Shown here piece by piece: positions 50,307-57,808 of a DNA stretch of 64,000 nt (its first letter is position 1; every line of letters begins with the position of its first letter). This stretch comes from Streptomyces griseorubiginosus (GTDB lineage: Bacteria > Actinomycetota > Actinomycetes > Streptomycetales > Streptomycetaceae). The notes beneath the pieces were generated by a model. It searched no databases. It was given only the letters and a program-made list of their open reading frames with translations, and was not told the origin of the DNA. A program made the position numbers and the translations under genes. The DNA is taken from assembly GCF_001514195.1 (NCBI RefSeq), contig NZ_KQ948737.1, positions 186,001 to 250,000 on the forward strand. Direction: 5' to 3'.

Positions 50307-51377
50307 ATGACATCCGTCCCGACCCGGGTGAAGACCACCCTGTCGTTCCGCACCATCGGCGCGGTGTACGTGTGGCTGGCCATCGTCGTGCTCTTCTCCG
50401 TGTGGGCGCCGGACACCTTCCCGACGGCCGTCACGGTCAAGCAGGTGCTGAACGGGAACGCGGTAGCAGGACTGGTGGCGCTCAGCGTCGTACCGCCGCT
50501 GGCCGCCCGCGTCTTCGATCTGTCGGTCGCCTACACCATGTCCCTGACCAGCGTGCTGACCGCCCACTTCCTGGTCTCCACCGGCCTCGGCCCCTTCACC
50601 GCGATCGCCCTCGCCATGGCCGCGGCCCTGCTGGTCGGCGTGGTCAACGCCCTCGTGGTGGTGGTCCTGCGCGTCGACTCGTTCATCGCCACCCTCGCCA
50701 CCGGCGCGCTGATCCAGTCCCTGATCACCATGGTCACCAACGACAGCTCGATCACCGGGGTGCAACTGCTCGCCAAGCCCTTCGCGAGCATCGCCCAGCT
50801 CGACGCCGGCGGCATCACCCTGCCGGTGCTGTACCTGCTGCTCGCCGCCCTCGCCATCTGGTTCGTCCTGGAACACACCGCGACCGGACGCCGCTTGTAC
50901 GCGACCGGGTTCAACGCCGACGCCGCCCGCCTCCAGGGGGTGCGCACCGACCGGCTGCGCTTCGCGACCCTGGTGGCGTCCGCGCTGCTCTCCGGTTTCG
51001 CCGGAGTGGTGTTCGCGTCCTCGGTGGGATCCGGATCGCCGACCGCGGGCAGCCCCTATCTGCTGTCCGCCTACGCGGCGGCCTTCGTCGGGGCGACCCA
51101 GCTGCGCGCGGGCCGCTTCAACGCCTGGGGGACGGTGATCGCGGTGCTGCTGCTCGGCACCGGCATCACCGGGCTCGGGCTCGCCACCAGCGCGCAGTGG
51201 GCCGCGAGCCTGTTCACCGGCTCCGTCCTGATCGTGGCCCTCGTGCTCACGGGCGGGCGGATCGCCGTGCCCACCGTGCTGCGCCGCCGGGCCGGGAAGC
51301 TGCCCGGCCCCGCACAACCGGAAGGAAGTACCGATGATGAGAGCCGTGCAGTACCTGCGGGTGGGACACGCGCCTGA
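50307..51377 (+). CDS. ABC importer permease (RbsC type)
   Basis: A 356-residue membrane protein with about ten helices. Family marks are VTVKQVLNGNAVAGLVALSV, FDLSVAYTMSLTSVL and GFAGVVFASSVGSGSPTAGS with YAAAFVGATQLRAGRFNAWG, the conserved EAA-like loop of the branched/ribose permeases. Start ATG is one base after the ATPase stop. The 3' end overlaps the alcohol dehydrogenase gene by 44 bases, so transport and dehydrogenation are co-expressed. Confidence 0.9.
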   Translation: MTSVPTRVKTTLSFRTIGAVYVWLAIVVLFSVWAPDTFPTAVTVKQVLNGNAVAGLVALSVVPPLAARVFDLSVAYTMSLTSVLTAHFLVSTGLGPFTAIALAMAAALLVGVVNALVVVVLRVDSFIATLATGALIQSLITMVTNDSSITGVQLLAKPFASIAQLDAGGITLPVLYLLLAALAIWFVLEHTATGRRLYATGFNADAARLQGVRTDRLRFATLVASALLSGFAGVVFASSVGSGSPTAGSPYLLSAYAAAFVGATQLRAGRFNAWGTVIAVLLLGTGITGLGLATSAQWAASLFTGSVLIVALVLTGGRIAVPTVLRRRAGKLPGPAQPEGSTDDESRAVPAGGTRA

Positions 51378-52380
51378 GCTCGTGGAGGTACCGGTGCCCG
51401 AACCCGGCCCGGGCCAGGTGCTGTTGAAGGTGACGGCGGCGGGCCTGTGCCACTCCGACATCGCGGTGATGGGCTGGCCCGAGGAGGCCTTCCCCTACGC
51501 CCTGCCGATGACACTCGGCCACGAGGGCGTGGGCACGGTGGCGGCCTTGGGCGCCGGTGTCACCGAGGTGACGGAGGGCGAGGCGGTGGCGGTGTACGGC
51601 CCCTGGGGCTGCGGACGCTGCCACCCGTGCGCCGAGGGCAGGGAGAACTGCTGTCCGCACGCGGCGGGCCTCGGCATCGTCCCGCCGGGTCTGGGCAGGC
51701 CCGGCGCGCTGGCGGAGTACCTGCTGGTGGACTCGCCCCGCCACCTGGTCCCCCTGCACGGCGTGGACCCGGTGCAGGCAGCGCCCCTCACCGACGCCGG
51801 ACTGACCCCGTACCACGCGATCCGCAGGTCGCTGCCGAAGCTTCGGCCCGGGAGCACGGCGGTGGTGATCGGCGTGGGCGGCCTGGGCCATCTCGCCGTG
51901 CAGCTGCTGCGCGCGCTGACCCCCACGCGGGTGGTCGCCCTGGACACGAGCGAGGACAAGCTCCAGCTGGCGGGCAAGGTCGGCGCCCACGAGACACTGC
52001 TCTCCGACGGCGAGGCGAGCGCACGGATCCGCCAACTCACCGGCGGTATCGGGGCGGAGGTGGTCCTGGACTTCGTCGGCGCCGAGGCGACCCTGGCGAT
52101 CGCGGCCGCCTCGGTGGCGGTCGCGGGCGATGTCACCGTCGTCGGCCTCGGCGGGGGCACGCTGCCGGTGGGCTTCGGCGGCGGGCTGCCGTTCGAGGTG
52201 TCGGCCGCCTTCCCCTACTGGGGCAGCCGCACCGAGCTCATGGAGGTCCTCGGCCTCGCGCGGCAGGGGCTCGTCTCCTCCCACGTCGAGACATTCACGC
52301 TGGAGCAGGCGCCCGAGGCGTACGCACGGCTGCACGCCGGGGACATCACCGGCCGTGCGGTGGTGCTGCCGCACGGCTGA
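51334..52380 (+). CDS. Zinc-dependent alcohol dehydrogenase
   Basis: A 348-residue MDR dehydrogenase, GGAAGGAAG before two adjacent ATGs inside the permease 3' end. Catalytic zinc ligands are the Cys in GLCHSD and the His-Glu in LGHEGVGTV. Structural zinc ligands are CGRCHPC and ENCC. NAD is bound at VIGVGGLGHLAVQLLR with an acidic residue after the second strand (VVALDTSEDK), favouring NAD. Likely oxidises an alcohol just imported or formed. Four 25-bp repeats start at its stop codon. Confidence 0.92.
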   Translation: MMRAVQYLRVGHAPELVEVPVPEPGPGQVLLKVTAAGLCHSDIAVMGWPEEAFPYALPMTLGHEGVGTVAALGAGVTEVTEGEAVAVYGPWGCGRCHPCAEGRENCCPHAAGLGIVPPGLGRPGALAEYLLVDSPRHLVPLHGVDPVQAAPLTDAGLTPYHAIRRSLPKLRPGSTAVVIGVGGLGHLAVQLLRALTPTRVVALDTSEDKLQLAGKVGAHETLLSDGEASARIRQLTGGIGAEVVLDFVGAEATLAIAAASVAVAGDVTVVGLGGGTLPVGFGGGLPFEVSAAFPYWGSRTELMEVLGLARQGLVSSHVETFTLEQAPEAYARLHAGDITGRAVVLPHG

Positions 52381-52477
52381 GGCCGGTGCTGTAGGGGGCC
52401 GATGAGCCCGGTGCTGCAGGGGGTCGGTGAGCCCGGTGCCCTAGGAGGACGGTGAGCCCGGTGCCGTAGGGGGCCGG
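52378..52477 (+). repeat. 25-bp tandem repeat, four copies, beginning at the stop codon TGA
   Basis: Copies at 52378-52402, 52403-52427, 52428-52452 and 52453-52477, each starting TGAG and containing CCGGTGC and a G-rich tract. The first TGA is the stop of the alcohol dehydrogenase. The last copy supplies the left arm of the terminator that follows. Confidence 0.9.
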
Positions 52478-52497
52478 CGGGCGTCGGCCCCCTACGG
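52464..52497. terminator. Bidirectional terminator between ADH and ThuA genes
   Basis: Arms CCGTAGGGGGCC (52464-52475) and GGCCCCCTACGG (52486-52497) are perfect. The right arm contains the stop codon of the convergent ThuA-like gene. Confidence 0.8.
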
Positions 52498-53262
52498 CAT
52501 GTCCGCCATCCGTCGCACACACCGCCGCAGCACGGTAAGGAACTCGAGGGTCTGCCAGGGCCCCATGTCCACCCGCCCGGTGTCGGCCACGCCGAGGTCC
52601 TGCATGTCGTAGCGGCCCCGGCAGTGGCCGAGGGTGAAGTAGCAGACCTCGCCGCGGCCGTGCGGCTTGAGGTACAGCACCGGTCGGGGGGCGTTGTCGA
52701 GTGCCGCCGTATCACCTTCGGCGAAGCCGCGGCACGGTCCCGTGTACTCGGCGTGCAGCAACACCTCCAGCTCGCCGTGCAGTTCGCACACGTACAGCTC
52801 GTCGGTCACGGTGAACGGCTCGATGCCGGCGACCAGGGGATGGTCGGGCCGGGTCACCTTCACCTGGTACGGCTCGATCGGCGGGTGGGCCAGGAACTGG
52901 CTGCCGAGCACCTGTGCCAGATCGCCGAGGAGCCGCGGGGTGGTGAACTCCCTTGGCCCGGCGCCCGTGGACGGCTCGATGACCGCGTTGGTGCCATGCA
53001 GGGCCAGCCAGCGCCCGCCCCGCTCGACGAACCGGGCCAGCGCGGCCCGCTGCGCGGGGCGGGGCCGGACGTCGCAGGTGTAGGTGACCAGCAGGTCCGC
53101 CCGGTCGAGGGCGTCCAGGCAGTCGTAGTCCTGGTACACCGTGGTACGCACCCGTGGCTGCTCGGCGAGGAGTTCGAGCAGCCTGAGCCGGGCGTGGTCG
53201 AAGTCGTGCCAACGGCCGCCGCAGACCAGCACGGCGTCCAGACGGCCGGCGGGGCCCGCCAC
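52492..53262 (-). CDS. ThuA-like (class I glutamine-amidotransferase fold) protein
   Basis: A 256-residue ThuA-domain protein from GTG 53262. It opens RLDAVLVCGGRWHDFDHAR and contains ADLLVTYTCDVRP, RGGRWLALHGTNAV and the later YFTLGHCRGRYDMQD. ThuA proteins are linked to trehalose/sugar utilisation, and related domains act on 3-keto-glycosides or sugars. This gives a link to the sugar-type importer: the substrate may be a glycoside whose sugar is handled here. Third gene of the minus operon of acyl-CoA dehydrogenase, SDR and ThuA. Confidence 0.82.
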   Translation of the reverse strand: MAGPAGRLDAVLVCGGRWHDFDHARLRLLELLAEQPRVRTTVYQDYDCLDALDRADLLVTYTCDVRPRPAQRAALARFVERGGRWLALHGTNAVIEPSTGAGPREFTTPRLLGDLAQVLGSQFLAHPPIEPYQVKVTRPDHPLVAGIEPFTVTDELYVCELHGELEVLLHAEYTGPCRGFAEGDTAALDNAPRPVLYLKPHGRGEVCYFTLGHCRGRYDMQDLGVADTGRVDMGPWQTLEFLTVLRRCVRRMADMP

Positions 53263-53265
53263 GGC

Positions 53266-54030
53266 TCAGTACTGGACGCGGGTCAGCAGCCCGCCGTCCA
53301 CCACGAGGTTGACGCCGACGCAGAAGGAGCCGGTGCGCCCCAGCAGGAACGCGACCGCGGCGGCCACGTCCTCGGCGGTGCCGTAGCGACCGATAGGGAG
53401 CTTGGCGAGGACCTCCTCGTAGACCTCCGGGCGGCTGGTGCGGATGGTCTCCCAGGCGCCGCCGGGGAAGTCGATCGGGCCGGGCGAAACGGTGTTGACG
53501 CGGATGCCCTGGGGGGCGAGGGAGTGTGCGAGGGCCGAGGCGTGCTGGACGACGGCCGCCTTGAGGGCGGAGTACGAGTTGGCGCCGGCCGGGCGCGCGG
53601 TGTCGGAGGCGTTGGTGGTGCCGATGGCGACGACGGCGGCCCGCTCCGAGGCCTCCAGGTGGGGAAGGGCCGCCTCGACGAGCCCGGCGAAGGGGATGAG
53701 GTCGCCGCGCAGGCTGTCCTCCCAGGACGTGGGGCCCTTCACGTTGCCCGCCGACACGTTGGACACCAGCAGGTCGAGGCCGCCGAGTTCACCGGCCGCG
53801 CGCTCCACGAAGGCCGCGAGGGCGGCCGGGTCGGTGACGTCGACCGGCTCGGCGAACACGGTGGCGCCTTCGGCGCGCAGTTCGGCGGCCGCCTTGGCGA
53901 GGCCTTCCTCGCCGCGGGCGCACAGGGCCAGGCCGCAGCCCTCGGCGGCCAGGGTGGCGGCAATCGCCCGGCCGATGCCGCGGCTGGCGCCGGTCACCAG
54001 TGCCTTCGCGCCTGTCAGTCCCAGATCCAT
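53266..54030 (-). CDS. Short-chain dehydrogenase/reductase
   Basis: A 254-residue SDR. ATG 54030 has AAAGGAG eight bases ahead, which favours it over GTG 54039. Motifs: TGASRGIGRAI, VSNVSAGN in place of NNAG, Ser in AIGTTNASD, Y-x3-K in YSALK and the C-terminal VDGGLLTR. The altered NNAG is seen in some divergent SDRs with hydroxysteroid- or 3-oxoacyl-like substrates. Coupled to the ThuA-like gene by four bases. Confidence 0.88.
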   Translation of the reverse strand: MDLGLTGAKALVTGASRGIGRAIAATLAAEGCGLALCARGEEGLAKAAAELRAEGATVFAEPVDVTDPAALAAFVERAAGELGGLDLLVSNVSAGNVKGPTSWEDSLRGDLIPFAGLVEAALPHLEASERAAVVAIGTTNASDTARPAGANSYSALKAAVVQHASALAHSLAPQGIRVNTVSPGPIDFPGGAWETIRTSRPEVYEEVLAKLPIGRYGTAEDVAAAVAFLLGRTGSFCVGVNLVVDGGLLTRVQY

Positions 54031-54064
54031 CGTCGTCACTCCTTTGTGAGAAAGCCTTTGGGAG

Positions 54065-54134
54065 GTCTGTCAGTTGGCGTCTGCCAGTTGGCGTCTGTCA
54101 GTTGGTGTCTGTCAGTTGGCGTCTGTCAGTTGCC
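54065..54134 (-). repeat. 14-bp tandem repeat, five copies, spanning the acyl-CoA dehydrogenase stop
   Basis: Five head-to-tail copies of GTCTGTCAGTTGGC (plus-strand view) with only single changes. On the coding strand each copy contains ACTGACAG, so the TGA stop of the acyl-CoA dehydrogenase at 54126-54128 is repeated at every unit. It fills the space to the SDR gene. Confidence 0.9.
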
Positions 54135-55364
54135 GGGAAGCTGTGAGAAAGGCGCCCGGTCCGTACGCGGTTCCGGCGGCAGCTTCAGCACGCGTTCGCC
54201 GATGAGGTTGCGCTGGATCTGGTCGGTGCCGCCGGCGAGGCGGTAGCCGGGGGCGCCGAGCAGGTGCTGGGTCCAGGCGAAGGTGCCCGGCTCCCCAATG
54301 TCGGCGGTGATCCGCGCGCCCATGAGCTCGGCGGCGACCTGGCCGGTGCGGGTGAGCAGTTCGGAGGCCATGAGTTTGGTCAGGGAAGCCTCGGGACCCG
54401 GCCGCCCGCCAGCGGCGCTCGTCCGGGCGACCCGCTCGACGGTGGCCTCGCGCAGAGCGGCACGCACGTACAGGTCGGCGAGGAGCTGGCGGGCCAGGGG
54501 GTCACCGGTGCGGCCGAGGGAGCGGGCGAGCGCGAGGACGTCCGAAAAAGTGCCGCCCTTGCGGCGGTTGCCGCTGCCGGACGCGGTCCGCTCGAAGGCG
54601 AGGGTGGTGGTGGCGACCTCCCAGCCCTGGCCCGGCCGCCCGATCCGCAGGGCGTCCGGGACGCGGACGCCACTGAGGAAGACCTCGTTGAAGGAGGCGC
54701 CGCCGCTCATCTGCCGGATGGGACGCACCTCCACGCCGGGGGCGTCCATCGGGACCAGGAAGGCGGTGATGCCGGCCTGTTTCACGACGTCCGGGTCGGT
54801 GCGGGCGAGCAGCAGACCGTAGTCGGCGAACTGGGCGCCCGAGGTCCACACCTTCTGGCCGTCGATCACCCACGCGTCGCCGTCCTGGCGGGCACGGGTG
54901 CGCAGGGCGGCGAGGTCGGATCCCGCGCCGGGTTCGCTGAAGAGCTGGCAGGCGAGCAGGTCGGTGCGCAGGAACGCCCGGGCGTACTCCTGGCGTTGCT
55001 CGTCCGTCCCGAACAGGGAGACGGCCATCGCGACCAGGCGCACGGTGACGCTGATCAGCTCGGTGGAGGGCGGCACCTCGAACGCGGACTCCTCCTGGGC
55101 GAAGACGGCCGCATGCGCGGCGGTCAGTCCGGCGCCGCCCTTGTCGGCGGGAAGTGTCAGCGCCTGGTAGCCGGCGTCGAAGCGGGCCCGCTGGTACGCG
55201 CGGCAGCGCTCCAGCAGCAGGCGTTCCTCGTCCTCCGGAAGGTTGTGGAACACGGCGAGGTCGGCGTCCGCTCCGGCGGACTCCGACTCGCGCGCCGGTT
55301 CCAGCACGGTGGCCAGCCACTGCCGGACCTGCCGGCGCCATGTGTCCGGATCGGGCTGGGACAT
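54126..55364 (-). CDS. Acyl-CoA dehydrogenase
   Basis: A 412-residue flavoprotein from ATG 55364 with GGAGGAGG ahead. N-terminal helices show ALTLPADKGGAGLTAAHAAV. The FAD/substrate motif is CQLFSEPGAGSDLAALRTRA and the middle domain is VIDGQKVWTSGAQFADYGLL. The C-terminus has ELMGARITADIGEPGTFAW and ends GGTDQIQRNLIGERVL. The conserved G-T-x-Q-I-x-R-N-x-I end places it in the FadE17/FadE26-like group used for bulky acyl-CoA. It heads a minus operon with an SDR and a ThuA-like gene. Confidence 0.92.
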   Translation of the reverse strand: MSQPDPDTWRRQVRQWLATVLEPARESESAGADADLAVFHNLPEDEERLLLERCRAYQRARFDAGYQALTLPADKGGAGLTAAHAAVFAQEESAFEVPPSTELISVTVRLVAMAVSLFGTDEQRQEYARAFLRTDLLACQLFSEPGAGSDLAALRTRARQDGDAWVIDGQKVWTSGAQFADYGLLLARTDPDVVKQAGITAFLVPMDAPGVEVRPIRQMSGGASFNEVFLSGVRVPDALRIGRPGQGWEVATTTLAFERTASGSGNRRKGGTFSDVLALARSLGRTGDPLARQLLADLYVRAALREATVERVARTSAAGGRPGPEASLTKLMASELLTRTGQVAAELMGARITADIGEPGTFAWTQHLLGAPGYRLAGGTDQIQRNLIGERVLKLPPEPRTDRAPFSQLPGN

Positions 55365-55383
55365 GGCTCCTCCTCCACTACTT

Positions 55384-55402
55384 ACCAGACGACGGATTGA
55401 GT
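55384..55402. promoter_or_regulatory. ACC-N13-AGT operator variant, site 5
   Basis: TTAC and GTAA outer half-sites are perfect (55382-55404), and the core is ACC-N13-AGT. It lies 20 bases ahead of the acyl-CoA dehydrogenase start. Confidence 0.45.
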
Positions 55403-55561
55403 AACGCTGAGCGGCTCGCATGCCGTTTTTGCAGCTGAAACATGCGGGAACGGCTTCGTCCGGGATCAGAGTGTTCCGTACTTTCTTGATAAACGCTACA
55501 GTCTCAGCATCCCTCTCTCCCGTCGGCATCGGGAGAGGACCCAGGAGCCGCCGGAGGAGCC

Positions 55562-57103
55562 ATGTCGCTGCTGCCACTCGACCGCCGCGCCCAGGAGACA
55601 CCCGACGAGCCCGCCCTGGCGGACGACCTGGGCGGGCTCACCTGGTCCGGCCTCGCCGACCAGGTGGCGCGGGCGGCGGTCCGGCTGCTGGAGTTCGCAC
55701 CCGGACCGGACGACCGGATCGCCGTCCTCGGCGACAACGCCATCCCGACCCTGGTGACCCATCTGGCGGGCCTGCGTGCCGGAGTGGGGACCGTGGCCAT
55801 CTCCCGCCACCTCACCTCACGAGAACTCATCGACCAGATCATCGACGCGGGCGCCACCGGGATCATCGCCGGACCGGTCGGCGCCGGTGCCGCCCTCGAC
55901 GCGGCCCGGGAACTGGGGCTGCCCCTGGTGACGCACGGCACCCCGGCGGCCGGGCACGCCTTCGACTGGGACCTGTGGCTCGCCGCCGCGCCTGACGACC
56001 GCGCCCTCCCGGCCGAGCGACCCGCCCGGCCCCCGCTCGTCTACACCTCCGGAACCACCGGCCGGGCCCGCGGCACCGAGGTGCGCTGGGTCGGCACCCC
56101 GGTCGCCGACAGCGCCGCCTACCTCGCCGCGATGTCCGCCCGGCCCGGCTTCCCGTCGGGACCCCACCTGGTGTGCGGCCCCCTCCAGCACAACGCGCCC
56201 CTGACCTCGCTGCGACACCTCGCGGCCGGTGAGCCGGTGGTCGTCCTCGGCCGTTACGACGCGGAGACCTTCCTCAGCCGCGTGCAGAGGTGGCGGGTCA
56301 CCTCGACGGTGATGGTTCCCACCCACTTCCAGCGGCTGCTCGCCCTCCCGGACGACGTCCGCTCCCGCTACGACGTCTCCAGCCTGCGGCAGGTCTCCCA
56401 CACCGGCTCCGCGTGTCCACCAGAGGTCAAGCGCGCCATGATCGACTGGTTCGGTCCGGTGCTGACCGAGTCGTACGGCGCCAGCGAGGCAGGGACGGTG
56501 GCCCGCATCAGCAGTGCCGAGTGGCTGGCCCATCCCGGCTCGGTCGGACGGGTCCGGCCCCCGTTCGAGGTCCTGGTCACCGACGACGACGGCGGTCAAC
56601 TACCGCCCGGCGAGACGGGGTTGCTGGCCTTCCGGGCACCGGACGACCAGGGCGTCCGCTACCACGCGGACCCGGACAAGACCAGGGCCGCCTACCTCTC
56701 CCCCGGCGTCTTCACCCTCGGCGACATCGGCTACGTCGACGCCGAGGGCTACATCTTCATCACCGACCGGGCCGCGGACGTCGTGGTCTCCGGCGGGGTC
56801 AACCTCTACCCCGCCGAGAGCGAGGCCGTCCTGCGGCAGCACCCGTCCGTCGCCGAACTCGCGGTGATCGGCGTGCCCGACCCCGACTTCGGCGAGGCAT
56901 TGCGGGCGCTGGTCGTGCCGACGGGAGAGAAGCCGCCCCCGGCCGAGGAACTGGACCGGTTCTGCCGCGCGCGTCTGGCCCCCTACAAGTGCCCGAAGTC
57001 GTACGAGATCGTCCCCGAGCTGCTGCGCAACGCCATGGGCAAGCTCGACAAGCGCGCGATGCGCCGCCCCTATTGGAGCTCGGAACGGACCATCGCCGGC
57101 TGA
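55562..57103 (+). CDS. Acyl-CoA synthetase (AMP-forming)
   Basis: A 513-residue adenylating ligase, ATG with GGAGGAG ahead. P-loop-like motif PLVYTSGTTGRARGTEV, where Arg replaces the usual Lys. A5-type motif LTESYGASEAGTV, then FTLGDIGYVDAEGYIFITDR and the catalytic Lys in NAMGKLDKR. It activates a carboxylic acid to its CoA thioester and so probably starts the CoA phase of the pathway. It is divergent from the acyl-CoA dehydrogenase and heads the plus operon that ends with 3-hydroxyacyl-CoA dehydrogenase. Confidence 0.92.
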   Translation: MSLLPLDRRAQETPDEPALADDLGGLTWSGLADQVARAAVRLLEFAPGPDDRIAVLGDNAIPTLVTHLAGLRAGVGTVAISRHLTSRELIDQIIDAGATGIIAGPVGAGAALDAARELGLPLVTHGTPAAGHAFDWDLWLAAAPDDRALPAERPARPPLVYTSGTTGRARGTEVRWVGTPVADSAAYLAAMSARPGFPSGPHLVCGPLQHNAPLTSLRHLAAGEPVVVLGRYDAETFLSRVQRWRVTSTVMVPTHFQRLLALPDDVRSRYDVSSLRQVSHTGSACPPEVKRAMIDWFGPVLTESYGASEAGTVARISSAEWLAHPGSVGRVRPPFEVLVTDDDGGQLPPGETGLLAFRAPDDQGVRYHADPDKTRAAYLSPGVFTLGDIGYVDAEGYIFITDRAADVVVSGGVNLYPAESEAVLRQHPSVAELAVIGVPDPDFGEALRALVVPTGEKPPPAEELDRFCRARLAPYKCPKSYEIVPELLRNAMGKLDKRAMRRPYWSSERTIAG

Positions 57104-57157
57104 GTCGCTCCCTTCAAGCACTAAAGGATCACCTGTGCGAGTAAGCAAGGACCCCTC

Positions 57158-57763
57158 ATGACCGAACTCCTTCTCGTCCGGCACGGACTCCCCCTGGCCG
57201 GGGTGTTCGACCCGGGGCTGTCCCCCGAGGGCACGGCCCAGGCCGAACGCCTCGCCGTGTGGCTCGGCCACGAGGACCTCGACGCCCTGTACGTCAGCCC
57301 GTTCCGGCGGGCCCGCGAGACCGTGGCACCCCTGGAACGCCTCACCGGCATGACCGCGACCGTCCTCGACGACCTGCGTGAATGGGACACGGACGTCTCC
57401 CAGCCCTACACCCCGCCGGAGCAGATCGGCACCGGCGACCCCCGGGCGGCGGCACTGGCCGAGGGACGCTTCGAGGACTTCGTGCCCGACCTCGACCGGG
57501 AGGCCTTCCGCGGACGGGCGGTGCGCGCGATGGACACCATCCTCGACGCCCATCCCGGCCGACGGGTCGCGGCCGTGTGCCACGGCGGCATCACCAACAC
57601 CTACCTCGCGACGGTGCTCGGCCTGCCGACGATGTTCTGGTTCCACCCCGGCTACACCTCGGTCTGCCGGGTGCGGCGCATGCCCGGCGGCCGGGTCGTC
57701 CTGCACTCGGTGAACGAGACCGCCCACATGATCGCCGAGCGCGCCGCGGACCCGGTCGCCTGA
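57158..57763 (+). CDS. Histidine phosphatase family protein
   Basis: A 201-residue phosphatase of the phosphoglycerate-mutase-like branch. The phosphoacceptor His is in LLLVRHGLP and the second His in AVCHGGITNTYL; two Arg pockets are in SPFRRARETV. It hydrolyses a phosphomonoester. A phosphatase is unusual between an acyl-CoA ligase and a thiolase. With the PEP-enzyme relatives in the same cluster, it may remove a phosphate from a pathway intermediate or from a by-product. Confidence 0.9.
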   Translation: MTELLLVRHGLPLAGVFDPGLSPEGTAQAERLAVWLGHEDLDALYVSPFRRARETVAPLERLTGMTATVLDDLREWDTDVSQPYTPPEQIGTGDPRAAALAEGRFEDFVPDLDREAFRGRAVRAMDTILDAHPGRRVAAVCHGGITNTYLATVLGLPTMFWFHPGYTSVCRVRRMPGGRVVLHSVNETAHMIAERAADPVA

Positions 57764-57808
57764 ACCCGCCGCCGTCCGAAGCCGCTCCCACCCCAGGAGG
57801 TCCCGGCC

